A DNA stretch of 26,519 bases from Dunaliella salina (Eukaryota; Chlorophyta; Chlorophyceae; Chlamydomonadales; Dunaliellaceae), in assembly GCA_002284615.2 (NCBI GenBank), contig MU070188.1, positions 65,742 to 92,260 of the forward strand, given 5' to 3'. The translations under genes and the position numbers were made by a program. Within the stretch, counting starts at the first letter, position 1, and each line of letters opens with the position of its first letter. The notes under the pieces are model-generated. The model was not told the origin of the DNA, ran no database searches, and saw only the letters and a program-made list of their open reading frames with translations. Shown here piece by piece: positions 1 to 9,300 of this stretch.

Positions 1-80
<80 letters not shown>

Positions 81-112
81 GAGAGAGAGAGGGAGAGAGA
101 GCGCGCGCGCGC
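1..112. repeat. (GA)n/(GC)n microsatellite
   Basis: About 100 bases of nearly pure GA dinucleotide, broken by single extra Gs near 70 and 92, followed by a short GC dinucleotide run. The window begins inside the tract, so its full length is unknown. Confidence 0.97.
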
Positions 113-1376
113 ATACATACTTTTCAACGAAGGCAACGTCTCTGTTGCAAACGCCAAAAACATCAATTCTGGTTCCCTAAAAAGAAGGTACTAGGCTGGT
201 TCGTTCATTCTGAGCCAGGAGGGTATGCGGGTCAGCAAGTATCCAACATGGGAATCAGGGATGCAGAGATAAAGCCCGCCAAACGCTGCCAGCACGAGCC
301 CAGGGCGATACCAGAGCTTCCATCAAGGAAACTTGATCAAAAATGATAGCTTTGCGAGGAAAGAGATGGAAAGGGTTGCATCAGTTGACTTTCTTTTCCA
401 GCTTTGTGATGCGCAGATATATCGTGGTGGACAAAAAAAAGTCTACCACTGTGCTGGCTCAAAAAGTGCTCATCACGTTTCAGCCTCAAAGGATTGGCAG
501 GCAAAACAAAAGCAGTTTACCCCCTGAGAAGCTGCCTTTCTCGTTGCTAGCTCCCATGCACATCAAGGTTACAAGGACACAACGGTTAGAAGGGAACGAG
601 GCATTTCGCCTGTGCGCTTGTCAGCCGCCCACAGCAGGTCATGCAAGGGAAAAAGCAGATGGCCTCCTGACATCGTGCCAGTAGCGGCGTCGTCTTGCTG
701 CACCACATTCTGTGCGGTGGCTCTGCCTGCCTGCTTGCCATGACATAGAAAAGAAGAAAGGAAAACTGCGTCTGCCTGCCTGTCATGAGGACACTGCTGC
801 AAAGCAAATGTGGAAGTGTTCCTGCAAGCATCTTGGCTGCTTCTTTCATGCTTTGCTTGCTTTTTGATGCACTTATTGTAGAAAGGTGCAGCGCTAGCTC
901 GGAGAGGACAGAAGCAGTTTTGTGAATGCGGCACCGTCATGGCAGTAGCCAAGACCTGCTGCAATAGACCTGGACAGACCCAAAGAATATTGAGTCTTTG
1001 GAGCTCTGGGAGCAAGGCCTGTGAGGCCGCTTTGCCTGACGCCACCAGAGCAACAAGTGCCAGTGGCTGCCAGTAGTTGTGCATTTGCTGAGTTTCTTAG
1101 TTGCACACGGGATAGGAGCCTAACTATTCTTTAGGGACAAAGCTTGAGTGTGATGGGAGCAACTCATTATGCGCCTCTTTCCTCTCAATATGCCTAGTTG
1201 TCCTGAATTTGTTTTTCTTGTTCTGGGGCCTTCTGTGGGCCTGCGCGATGAGGCAATTTTGGCATATGTTCCACTGTAATGATGTGTCCCAGGTTGCTCT
1301 TCATGCTGCAGCAATAAAAAAAAAAAAAAAACAAGAAAGAGTATCCAAAACCCTTGCAATCCAGCATACTGCTACG
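113..1376. other. No recognisable gene; poly(A) run
   Basis: I recognise no gene or repeat family here. A 171-codon open frame on the minus strand (569-1084) and a 113-codon frame on the plus strand (343-684) overlap each other. Both are Cys/Ser/Leu-rich without motif or domain and look like chance frames. An uninterrupted run of 16 A residues lies at 1316-1331 after a possible AATAAA, which might be the end of a retroposed sequence, but nothing upstream confirms that. Confidence 0.5.
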
Positions 1377-1553
1377 CGACTCCATGTGAGGAACCAGAAC
1401 CCTGCCCAGCTTCAGGATCTAGCTGACGCCATCCGAGATGCCTGGGGTCTACAGGGAGTGACCTACAGCCCGAGACCCTGGCTGATTGGTTGCCTGATGA
1501 AGCATCCTCAACCAGCATCAACAAGTAAAACCAGCTCTGGCAAAAAGTCTTGA
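1377..1553 (+). pseudogene. Tc1/mariner-like transposase C-terminal relic
   Basis: The last ~50 residues of the frame ending at 1553 read VRNQNPAQLQDLADAIRDAW and then a segment with LIGCLM. This resembles the C-terminus of Tc1/mariner DDE transposases, where an 'R-N-P .. L .. L ... A ... W' helix is followed by 'LI.SM.RR...' and a Gly-rich end. None of the catalytic DDE/D part is visible upstream: the same frame runs into the A16 tract and low-complexity sequence. I read it as the 3' stub of a dead DNA transposon. Because only a short helical segment matches, it could be coincidental. Confidence 0.42.
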
Positions 1554-1703
1554 GACCTGTACGCGGATTGATTTAGAAAAGCATTGATCTTAGGAACAGT
1601 CAAAATGTGAAAGCTCGCCAAGAAAGGAGTGAAGTCAGTGCTTGGAGGCCAGGCAAAAGCATGTACTGGATCTAGCTTATAAGCTAGTTTAAGTTTAATT
1701 AAA

Positions 1704-2093
1704 CCCCTTATGAATCTGGGCCTTACCAAGTACAAAGCTGATTTAGCTGAACTGTTTGGAATAAGCAGCAAAAGCTATGCTCTTCATTTTCAGGGGNNNG
1801 NNGGGGGGGGGGGGGGGGGGTTGAGTGCTGTGCGCGCGGCGGAGGACTGCATGAGAAGGAGAGTCCAGGTGTCCAGGATCGTGGCGGACAACCCCCCAGG
1901 CCCTCATTAGCTCTGTCTCTGGCTCTCTCCTGCCAGCCCAGTGGGCTAGTAGTATCTAGCGTAGGCTTAGAGGGCCTTCTGGTGAGGCCTCTGCTTGCTT
2001 GCTAGTTTGCTAGCTTGTTAGTTAGGGGGACCTTACCTTCATGCACGCGGACTCCGGCTTGTGTTACCTCCTCTTTTCTTTTTTCTTTTGATC
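1704..2093 (+). mobile_element. Family A non-LTR retroelement, 5'-truncated 3' end
   Basis: The first part aligns by eye with 14829-14960 in the long family A copy (shared NLGLTK segment and FQG before a G/R-rich linker). It ends in the typical tail (ADNPPGPH, stop at 1908-1910). The following 3' UTR shares the family phrases 'GTGAGGCCTCTGC', repeated 'TTGCTAG', 'TTAGGGGGACCTT' and 'ATGCACGCGG', then a T/C-rich end. The RLE catalytic region is missing, so this is a 5'-truncated insertion. It encodes nothing functional now and contains an assembly gap inside a G run. Confidence 0.8.
1797..1820. other. Assembly gap (Ns) in a G homopolymer
   Basis: Five N bases (1797-1799, 1801-1802) sit at the start of an 18-G run. 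In the other family A copies this spot is the G-rich linker after the FQG residues, so the gap is a sequencing failure in a G tract and probably not a missing gene. Confidence 0.95.
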
Positions 2094-2299
2094 TAGCTAC
2101 TGCCATCCCAGATCATTTGAGATGCCAAGTGGATTGTTAAAAGAGGATGGAAATGCCAGGAACTTCCCTTGGACATGAAGCAAGACAAGTCACTCAGGAA
2201 CAAGTCTCAGCAAAGTACAGAAAAGGCCCAGCAGGAAGCCATTGCCAACGATATCCATCCCATGCTAGTCAACAGATTTTTAAAGCCTCCCATAGCCAG

Positions 2300-3500
2300 C
2301 CCTCCAACCTCTTGGCCCTAGAAAGTCAGCATACTAAGGCAGTTCACACAGAACCCAGCAAGATTGCAAATATCATAGAGGGCTTCTTCACAAAAAGTAT
2401 GATGGCCCCCAGCGATAAAAAAGGAACCTACAACAAATTGCAAGCGCAGATGGCTTCACAGTTCTATCCTTGATAAATGTAACTTCCATGACTGTATCAA
2501 GCCCTTAACCAACGACAAATCTCCAGGTTCAGATAGAATTGTCAATGAGCTCCTCAAAGCCTTGCCCCTCCAACACAAAGACATCCTTCACCAGCTTTTC
2601 ACCATCATGTGGGCCACCGGAGTTACTCCTAAAGCCTGGACATTCAGCGACCCAATCTTATCCACAAACAAAAGGGATCGGAGACTGAAATTGGTTTGTA
2701 CAGACCAATAGGCTTTGCCTGTACTCTCTACAAGCTTTGGACGCGTCTAATAACTAACACACTGTATGAATACGCAGCGACATACTAGCTGGATTCCGTG
2801 AATAAAGAAACTGCAAAACTTAATCATGTCTCTTGGAGATGCAAACGAGATGTCTATGCCCTTATTGTGGACTTTACCTCCGCTTTCAATACCACTGAAC
2901 ATGATAAGCTGCTGGTTATTATGTATGATTTGGGAGTCCCCACTGATGCTATTTGGTGTAGTCAAGAACCTTTACCACCAAGCAAACACACAAGTTAGAC
3001 TCCCTACGGGAGACTACACCTCTGAAATTCCAGTAGAAAGGGCACAATTCAATGAGACACACTCTCTTCCTTCCTCTTTCTTAACTACATTGAATCTCCA
3101 CTCCGCTGGCTGCAAGTTGGCAACAGGGGCTACGCACATGCATGCACATCTTCTGCATCCTCACCCCAAAATAGAGTTAAAAATGCAACAAGCAGTGGAG
3201 CCTTTGCTGACGATCTCATCTGCCTAGTGAAAACATTATAAAATTTCCAGTTTCAAGCCAAGAACCAACCCTCTATGCAAAATGGGCACACCTCGTCATC
3301 GTTGAAGGAATAAGACCAAGGTCACCTGCATGCTGCATAGTTAAGAAACCTCACAGCTGCGTGGCAACACAAACATATCAAATTTTGCCCAACACTTACT
3401 CACTGGAAGAATTCTGGTACAGGGCCAACCAGCCCAATTTTTGCGCCCTGATGGACTTTTCCGCTACCTGGGTGTGTTAATCACCATGGACCTCAACTGG
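2300..3500 (+). pseudogene. Reverse transcriptase domain of family C
   Basis: Visible RT landmarks in order, in changing frames: EPSKIANIIEGFF (pre-RT); KSPGSDRI at 2517-2540; LYRPIGFACTLYKLW at 2696-2740 (the 'YRPI.L...YKL' block); motif A, LIVDFTSAFN, with its catalytic Asp at 2870-2872; a weak motif B area near 3000-3090; motif C, FADD, at 3203-3214; and FRYLGVLITMDLNW at 3459-3500. These spacings are those of non-LTR retrotransposon RTs. An in-frame stop separates the YRPI block from motif A, and the frame shifts again before FADD. The enzyme would have copied element RNA at a nicked target (target-primed reverse transcription); this copy cannot. Confidence 0.88.
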
Positions 3501-3589
3501 TCTCACCAAATGCAGAGACCCCAAGACTCTCTGACAGATTACAACAGCTTGGACGATTGTATGCAAGCCCCAAGCAAACATCAGAAATT

Positions 3590-3735
3590 TGAAATTTGAA
3601 ATCGCTACGCTCTATCTCTATTTCAAGGACTACGGAGCGTGCATGAAGGGCTCAACGAGCGCCCCCATCAGGGTTGGAACCCGCAACCTCCTCCACTGCG
3701 CTGCTTGTGTTGCAGCGATGCGACTGAGTGCAGCA
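3590..3735 (-). mobile_element. Possible tRNA-derived SINE inserted in family C
   Basis: Read on the minus strand, the right end has AGCGCAGTGG (like a pol III A box) and then GGGTTCCAACCC (like a B box), about 25 bases apart. A ~90-bp body follows, ending in a short repeat of ATTTCAA. The RT element's reading is lost across this stretch and resumes after it. The A-to-B spacing is shorter than in a real tRNA, no clear target duplication is seen, and no second copy is in the window. Confidence 0.33.
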
Positions 3736-3799
3736 GGTTCTCCAACATTACATGAACCGCGTAATGCTGTCATGCCTAGCATAGCTTATGCCTTTCCGG

Positions 3800-4677
3800 T
3801 CACACCATGCTCACAAGCTAATTTACAATTCTGGGACACCTCTGTGCTTTCCACCATCAAAAAGAACTTTGGACTTTGGTCCAAAACGTGCACAGCGCTC
3901 CTCCATGAAGGCAAACAAAATTTTGGCCTTGGGTATACATCCATGACAGTGGAATATCACTACAGGAATGCCTGTTGCTCTCACCATCGGTCTCAATGAT
4001 GAATCAAGATACGGGAAATTCACCCACCTGTTACTGTGCTAACATAAACACCTTTGCCAATGGCCATTTGGGCCCTCGCTCCCAAACACTCAAAGTGCTA
4101 ACTAACATAAACAACATTGCCAATGGCCATTTGGGCCCTCGCTCCCAATTCAACCAAGTGCTCAAATACAAACTCTGAGCCCGGCAGTTCGTCAGCATTC
4201 ATGCAAGTGGCTTGCATCTCACGTCTCAACATTAATTCCCCTTCACTGATAACTTCCGCTCTTTGGCAAATATCCTATGACACCAAACGTCCGTCCACTC
4301 CCAAGACTGATTGCTTGCATCATGCATCCTCTCATGGAGGCTGGCATAAATGGCATGAAAATTTATATCTCTTTTCCATACTTTCTAGTTGGTGCACACA
4401 CATCTCAGATGCCAATACTCTGAGCTCCTCCAATCATAAAGGCAAAGAAAAGGAACAGACTATTGCTCTCAATAGGCTTGCTTTTCTTGCGAATTGCAGC
4501 AACGTTTGTCAAGCCACAATTTACCACACCTTTTGCAAATACTGACGCCACAGCAAACAAAGCACCGCAACTGAGACAAATAAATTGTTCCAATTTACAC
4601 CAACTCACCTACCATATACATCCCACAGCCAGGTTCTAGAGCCAGGTGCTTCTAGTAACCCTCCAGATCCACATTAG
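3800..4677 (+). pseudogene. C-terminal region of family C ORF
   Basis: Fragments in shifting frames. LLHEGKQNFGLGYTSMTVEY (3895-3955) resembles the 'LG..S...EY' segment that follows the RT in many LINEs, and GLNDESRYGKFTHL comes just after it. A duplicated INxxANGHLGPRSQ block and a Leu-rich segment come before the final ASSNPPDPH and stop at 4675-4677. No RNase H or RLE motif is recognisable here, unlike families A and B. A role is not assignable beyond being part of the retroelement protein. Confidence 0.6.
4041..4166 (+). repeat. 63-bp tandem duplication (two units)
   Basis: Units start at 4041 and 4104 and share AACATAAACA and GCCAATGGCCATTTGGGCCC. A 63-bp period is 21 codons, so the duplication kept the reading frame (INTFANGHLGPRSQ / INNIANGHLGPRSQ). 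Confidence 0.93.
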
Positions 4678-4755
4678 CATTCTCCTTTTCATACCTTGTG
4701 GTGGAGGGGGCACAAAGCTCTTTTTTGAGCCTAAGTGTCTCTTCTTCCTTAATTG

Positions 4756-4782
4756 ATGTAGGGAGAGTTTCTCTGCCTACAT
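4756..4782 (+). other. 3'-terminal hairpin of family C
   Basis: ATGTAGGGAGAG, loop TTT, CTCTGCCTACAT: a 12-bp stem with a single G-G mismatch, placed about 80 bases after the stop codon and just before a T/C-rich end. The same structure is present in the two other family C tails and in the unrelated LINE ending near 16688. It is a good candidate for the RNA element recognised by the reverse transcriptase; that role is inference. Confidence 0.7.
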
Positions 4783-4787
4783 AGTTT

Positions 4788-4830
4788 ATCTTTTTCTTTC
4801 TTTCTCTTTCTTTCTTTCTTTTTCTTTCTT
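4788..4830 (+). repeat. (TTTC)n tract at the family C 3' end
   Basis: A pyrimidine microsatellite follows the hairpin directly. It sits where a poly(A) tail would be in other LINEs. Confidence 0.9.
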
Positions 4831-5129
4831 ACCCTGAGGGTGGTCATGGACCTCCCATTCAAACATGCCAATCCCATCTTGTCATGCGCGTGCTCGTTGT
4901 TGCATGACACACTCCCAGCCTGATCAGCGCTATTAATCAGATGGCGCACTTGAGACAAGCGCCAATCTAATCAAGACATCCAGAGCAACAAGCGACCTTC
5001 AACCCATCCAAACCTTCACCACACACAAACCACTCCAGAGACACAAACCCCAAAAAACAAAAAACACAACTCCACAAGATTCCTTATTTATCCCATTGAA
5101 GTAACACAGACCAATTCACCCATAACAAA

Positions 5130-5363
5130 TACAGACTTCATCCATGCAGACAACTTGTGGGACCATAAAAAGCGGCTTGCAGAACTCCATGGTCCTCATG
5201 CCATACACACTGTGTTCAAGTACTAATTTGAAATCCAAGCCATCCTTGACTGGCAATTGCTAAGCAAAAAAAAGGAAGGTACCTCATCCGCACACTCACA
5301 ATCACAATACCCCGCTAATTGGGAACCCATGATCATTGAAAAATGGGCTTTGCCAATGCTACA
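5130..5363 (+). pseudogene. Chromodomain-like segment
   Basis: FEIQAILDWQLLSKKK begins at 5227, then GRYLIR in a shifted frame, then ANWEPMIIEKW at 5324-5356. This order (aromatic-E-hydrophobic-ILD, then YLI/VKW, then WEP and a helix) is that of a chromodomain, which binds methylated histone tails. There is a stop just before FEIQ and a frameshift in the second strand, where the usual aromatic-cage Trp is not visible. Upstream NTDFIHADNLWDHKKRLAEL is in the same frame and may belong to the protein. It could also be a chance resemblance in a degenerate ORF. Confidence 0.4.
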
Positions 5364-5488
5364 GAGAACAGGCCTTAAAGTAGCTCACCTTCAGCCCTTC
5401 GCCAGAAATGATACCTGACAAATATGCCGGACTCCCACAAGCATGGAAAATGAAGAGCTTAGTTATTAATTCTTCTGATATGCCTCAA

Positions 5489-5602
5489 TGTGATACATGT
5501 CAGCGCACATTTCACTAGCAATGCCTACTTCAACACAGCCTCTGCACCCCATTGCAGCGCATCCAGGCAGACCAGATGTCCACCTGGGACTGCCCTTCAT
5601 GC
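5489..5602 (+). pseudogene. PHD-finger-like zinc-binding remnant
   Basis: One frame reads CDTCQRTFH (C-x2-C-x4-H) from 5489, then C two residues later (5522-5524), and after ~20 residues WDCPSC (W-x-C-x2-C, 5585-5602). That is the C-terminal two thirds of a PHD finger. The expected first C-x2-C pair is not seen upstream, and a TAG interrupts H-x2-C, so it is broken. PHD fingers occur in ORF1 proteins of several non-LTR families, which fits this setting. Confidence 0.62.
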
Positions 5603-6269
5603 GTCCACCTCACAAACTCTCAAAATTAGCAAGGGTCAAGAATGCAGAAGAAGCAGAAGTTGTTAAAGTTCCCTGGCATCCCACGCAGGAACCTGCTGCT
5701 ATGCTCCTTGAAAATCCAGACTCCAAAGTGTATGTCCACAGCTTTGAACAATCCCAAACAGAAAGCCTTGCAGCTCTACAGCAAATCTCAACACCTATTG
5801 ACGTCACTGTAGATAATCTCACTAGCCAAGGTTTTGATGGACCCACACTGCATCCAAAGAGAAACTGTGCCACAACCCAAGGCCACCCCATGCGCAACAG
5901 TTCTTTGACCTAGAAACTACCAGTTCCCAGACAGACAACATACCCACTAACAAGTGTGAAGTCCGGCTATGAAGCGCGGATCTCATGGTGCTGAGATCCA
6001 ACAAAGATACTGGTAAACAACCAAAAATTCCTCTTGCATTTACCACTCAAGCTGCATGCATGTGTATATGACATTACAGGAAAATGAGCAGGCGTTGTCA
6101 CCCCTCATCACCTTCAAATTCTGCTTCAAGCATGCAGTGCGGCTAGACAAGCTGGTCTGCACACCTCCATGCAGGCACTTGTTCAAGATGAAGGTACTGA
6201 AATTATGGGTCTTCTACATAGGTACACTTCCCATCTCAGAAAAGACAAACAAGAAACGAATCCACTCCA

Positions 6270-6750
6270 GCCCTCAAGCGCTGTGCACTAGTTACCCCAG
6301 AAAAGCTTGCAAGCCCTCTTCACGATGACATGCACTTCAAAGCATACTGGAGCCCTTTTGCTCGAGACAGGATGTTTAGGGAATTCACAGGCTTCTCCTT
6401 TTGCCACTCTGCCTATGCTGACGAATTCATCTACTACCTAGTCATGCATGCCCTGTCTTCAATCGCTAACACAATGATCTTAACTACTGCTTTCATGCTC
6501 CTCCCCAGCCAGATGGGATGGACCAGAAAAGAATACATGTGACGGTTCTCACACTACCTGAACATGCCACAGTCCTCGCCAAATTCCCCTCAGGAGGTTA
6601 AAAATTCCAACAACCCCAGACCTACCTTCTTCCTCTCGTTCCTCCTGGAAAAATATGAGACACATGCAGCTAATTGCCACCTGGGACAATGAGGGAAGGC
6701 AGAGTCTCTTCCATAATAACCCGAAATGGCTTGAGAATTTACAACGTGAA
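6270..6750 (+). pseudogene. Unknown 'X' domain upstream of RNase H (possible methyltransferase fold)
   Basis: An open stretch ends WSPFARDRMF, GFSFCHSAYADEFIYYLVMH, ALSSIANT and TAFMLLP. After a frameshift it continues PEHATVLAKFPSG, KFQQPQ and MQLIATWDN. The same blocks occur at 12780-13037 (ALSS/SLQS, AASFMILP, PEVSKVLAKIP, IQFQ, MQLIVV), so the domain is a conserved part of these elements. The layout 'W..PF .. fxxxxY .. helix .. hhLLP .. lxF' recalls Dam-type N6-adenine methyltransferases, in which NPPY precedes a strand ending in LLP. Here the NPPY position reads HSAY, so that identity is speculative. Confidence 0.5.
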
Positions 6751-6959
6751 GTTTCCAAAGGAAAATGGTACCGTAGCAGCAGTCAACAGGTTGCAGAGAA
6801 CCATAACACTTCCCTTTGTTTTAAAGCACCTAGCACATGGAGGAAGAGGGTTGCACTCTTGTATCATGACACACACAATCTTTTCAACATCTGCAGCCAG
6901 CAAAAGACCATGAGACATAACATACAACCCCTAACATACAACCAAAGGTCCCAAACTGG

Positions 6960-7340
6960 CAACACCTAACATTTACAGATGGCAGTGTCATAGACTCTGA
7001 CAACAGGAATACGCAACAGGCAGGTGCATCATTTTTCATCCCGAAAAATATCCACTCCTCTGAACTATCACCTGCACAGTAGACCCCTAGGGCCATGGAC
7101 CCACTTACACAATTAACAGATCAAAGTTTGCTGCAATTTGGTGGCTCTATAGCAAGGGCACACTTCACTTGCAACTGACAGTTCTTCCGCACTGAATCAG
7201 ATCAGAAACCAGAACTTAAACCCATGGAAATGTCCACCCACTGACCACTGTTCAGAGAAGTAATAACTCACATTTGTGCATCAGACAACCCTATACACTT
7301 CACAAATCAAATCACACTGTGGCATCCTAGGTAAGTAAGG
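6960..7340 (+). pseudogene. RNase H domain remnant
   Basis: LTFTDGSV begins at 6966, with the first catalytic-type Asp at 6978-6980, followed by AGASFFIP, the usual second strand of RNase H. Later strands are scrambled by stops and frame changes; HSSEL near 7050-7075 may be what is left of the 'RAEL' helix. It would have removed RNA from the RNA-DNA hybrid during retrotransposition. It is followed by the zinc knuckle, as in the 12780-15195 copy. Confidence 0.7.
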
Positions 7341-7746
7341 CGCAGATGCTCTTGCACTCCAAGCAACTATGTTATCTAATGGAACTGACACCTCACTCAA
7401 CCAGGCAGAAAACCCTTTTTTCATCTCAACTGGGCTCGCTGTACCTGTCACAACACGAAACTCTCATACGGAATACTAGCCCCTTTCAAACCTCCAAGAC
7501 AAATTAAAACATATAATGCATGAAAAGCACAAATTGGGGACAGCAAACCTTAGCATTTACAGCTACAGAAATTGGCAGAACCTGCTGAGGACATCCAACA
7601 CTCACCCCACTGCCCCACTGCTTATTCCAAATTAATAATGCTTTCTGGCATATGAAAGCTGTGGCCCTCAAAGAACAGAGCAGTATTGAATTAACACCTT
7701 ATACTATGGCAAGCATACCAGACTCTTCAATAACCACCCTGGGGCC

Positions 7747-7930
7747 GCTTTCTGCCCTCTGTGTGGTGCACCTGATAGCACTTCTCATACCCTACTCGGA
7801 TGCATGCACCACAGTTAAATAGGATGCACATAAACAGACACCATCAAGCACTCAGCATCTGTGGTGAAGCACTCTGCAAAGGAAACTACCCAGCTTCCAT
7901 ACATGGACCATACATCGTCACCATGGATGC
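7747..7930 (+). pseudogene. CCHC zinc knuckle and following segment
   Basis: CPLCGAPDSTSHTLLGC at 7753-7803 is C-x2-C-x7-H-x4-C, the same spacing as at 14270-14320. After a frameshift, MHINRHHQALSICGEAL matches MHINRHNAALSLCVEAL near 14341-14391. This knuckle lies N-terminal to the restriction-like endonuclease in RLE-type retroelements such as R2. The RLE itself is missing here because a different element begins soon after. Confidence 0.78.
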
Positions 7931-7984
7931 ATGCAATACCGACAGGCTATATTCCTTGGAGATGGAAATTTTATATCATATCCT

Positions 7985-8409
7985 ACGTATGGTGGGGAAA
8001 TATGTGGAATGATATTTGGTGGCGTCTGCTCTTATATGGGGTCCCAGGAGCGGGAGGCCATGGCATTCTTTGGCCCAGAGGTTCGGCTTGTGTATGTAGG
8101 TGGCGTACTGCAGATGTAGCTTGCTCCTCTGTGCGCGCGCTTCAACAAAGAGAACACGTGTTCTGGTCGTGTCCCCAAGCCCAAGTAGCGATGGATATTT
8201 TGGCGGAAAACCTTGAAAAGTGGAATACCTTTGCTTTCCATGCATGTGTGGTTGCTCATCCATCCTTGTTCAAGCATCAACTCGCATATCTGGTGGACCG
8301 CTTGCCTGTGTGCTCTAAACTCCATGACAGACTCCATAACTCGGAGTTCGCTGAGGGGTATAAACCCTATTCAAGGAGTGGCATACAAACATGTTCGTTG
8401 AGGGACTGA
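7985..8409 (+). pseudogene. C-terminal fragment of a different LINE (FWSCP-type)
   Basis: The frame ending at 8409 has WWRLLLYGVPGAGGHG, then QQREHVFWSCPQAQVAMDIL, then a Trp/Leu-rich tail (LAYLVDRLPVCSKLH). 'RWRLLL' followed by a Cys-rich stretch and 'H-x-F-W-x-C-P-x-A' is the zinc-binding C-terminus after the RT in some protist and algal LINEs. Here the first half of the Cys motif is in another frame (8041-8120). It replaces the RLE region expected for the preceding element, so it marks a junction between two elements. No intact ORF remains. Confidence 0.5.
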
Positions 8410-8764
8410 AGGATTCCATAGCTTGCCAAGGGCGGCAGCCCTCCTTGGCTAACTTCTTGCCGTCTCACCATCCTTTTATCTGCACAAACCTGAAGTATGA
8501 CTTGGCTGTAAGGCTCTCTTTATAGGCCTTTTCCTTGCTTCAGTCTCTGTAGGAGCTTTGGATTTCCAGTGAGGGCCTGTGCCTGCCTCTCCTCCCTTCT
8601 TTTTCCTTTCCGAGCTCTCTGATCATCCTAGCCGAATGGGACATGGAGGTCGTGGGACTAGATACGCTTGCGTAGCTTTTCCTTTTCCTAGCAGAGGCCC
8701 TGGAAGTAGCTACTTCCTTGGGCAGTGTAAACAACAAACAACAGCAACAACAAGGGAACCTTTG
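8410..8764. other. Probable 3' UTR and unassigned sequence
   Basis: This follows the stop of the FWSCP-type fragment. It has a 7-bp stem (GCCAAGG / CCTTGGC, 8426-8449) and pyrimidine-rich stretches, plus a CAACAA-rich patch near 8730-8755. I see no gene. It may be that element's 3' UTR. Confidence 0.35.
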
Positions 8765-9300
8765 GCTTAGGCTTGTTTCCATCTGGACAACTACCAAATA
8801 CACAACTCAGCCGCCCTGATAGCATTATTGTCCTGCCCCTTGAAGGCAGAGATATCCGCCTCATTGAGCTTAAATTTTGCTTTGACACCACGCCTGAACA
8901 AACCCTCCTTACTGCACAAAATCAACACAAACACACCATGGAGCTTATGCACCAAAACTCTCCGTGGCAGACACAGCAATAACAGAGTCACATTACACAC
9001 CATACTCACTGGAGTTGCTAGAACTATCTTCAATCCCTACACTATTGATCCCATCTGCAAACTTGGCCAAACCAAAGACAAGGCCACAAAACTGCAAAAG
9101 AACTCTACTATCATGCTGTAAAGAACTTAACCAAAATTCACAGCACAAAAAATGCCATCCATTTCAGCAAATCAAACAATGGTGTTTTTTTGGGGGGGGG
9201 GGCTACTGATTTTTTTGCTTGCAGGAGAAGGAGGACCGCAGCTGGAGGGATGGCCCATAACCCGCCGGACACACTTTAGCTTGGGTGCTCTATAGCTTGA
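8765..9300 (+). mobile_element. Family B copy 1: restriction-like endonuclease and C-terminus
   Basis: The frame from 8773 has RPDSIIV (PD at 8815-8820) and, 15 residues after the Asp, IELKF with Glu at 8866-8868 and Lys at 8872-8874. PD-X15-ExK is the catalytic pattern of PD-(D/E)XK nucleases, used by RLE retroelements to nick the target. Next come TLLTAQNQH, then VTLHTILTGVARTIF (in a new frame from ~8990), KLGQTK, a G-run linker (9191-9201), and MAHNPPDTL with stop at 9277-9279. Catalytic residues look intact although the ORF is frameshifted. The 3' UTR breaks off at ~9300, where a minus-strand family A element is inserted, and resumes at 10053. Confidence 0.75.

Larger units (their letters stand above)
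2140..4830 (+). mobile_element. Family C non-LTR retroelement with reverse transcriptase (decayed)
   Basis: A 5'-truncated, frameshifted LINE-type element. In order it has a pre-RT segment, RT palm motifs (2517-3214), the 'FRYLGV' strand after the palm (3459), a possible SINE insertion (3590-3735), a C-terminal region with a 63-bp internal duplication, the SNPPDPH tail (stop 4675-4677), a 3' UTR, a hairpin and a TTTC-rich end. Its 3' UTR recurs on the minus strand at 11836-12004 and, as a short stub, at 14098-14172. That shows it is a repeat family in this genome. Several stops and at least three frame changes make this copy inactive. Confidence 0.85.
4980..7970 (+). mobile_element. RNase H/zinc-knuckle retroelement, 5' part (related to A/B)
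   Basis: A long decayed plus-strand element. In order: chromo-like segment (about 5130-5363), PHD-like zinc finger (5489-5602), an acidic/proline-containing stretch (5640-5913), unknown X domain (about 6270-6750), RNase H (about 6960-7340), zinc knuckle (7753-7803) and the start of the post-knuckle region (MHINRHHQALSICGEAL). It stops where another retroelement C-terminus begins near 7985, so the RLE and 3' end are lost. The X, RNase H and knuckle order matches the family A copy at 12780-14420. No RT motif was found between the PHD-like and RNase H parts. The left edge is uncertain; 4831-4980 holds nothing I recognise. Confidence 0.7.

Noticed and set aside
569..1084. 171-codon minus-strand open frame
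   Set aside because: No recognisable motif, Cys/Ser/Leu-rich random-looking composition, overlapped by open frames on both strands; a chance frame is more likely than a gene.
1120..1385. Membrane protein suggested by a Phe/Leu-rich minus-strand frame
   Set aside because: The Phe run is the translation of the A16 homopolymer on the other strand.
3640..3720. tRNA gene
   Set aside because: A- and B-box-like sequences are too close together, and no acceptor stem or anticodon arm can be drawn; at most a SINE head.
5640..5740. Second chromodomain (VVKVPWHPTQEPAAMLL)
   Set aside because: Only a W..T.EP resemblance; no upstream strand or aromatic cage, so not called.
8426..8449. GC-rich stem resembling a bacterial rho-independent terminator
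   Set aside because: Eukaryotic context and no following T run; treated only as a possible 3' UTR stem.
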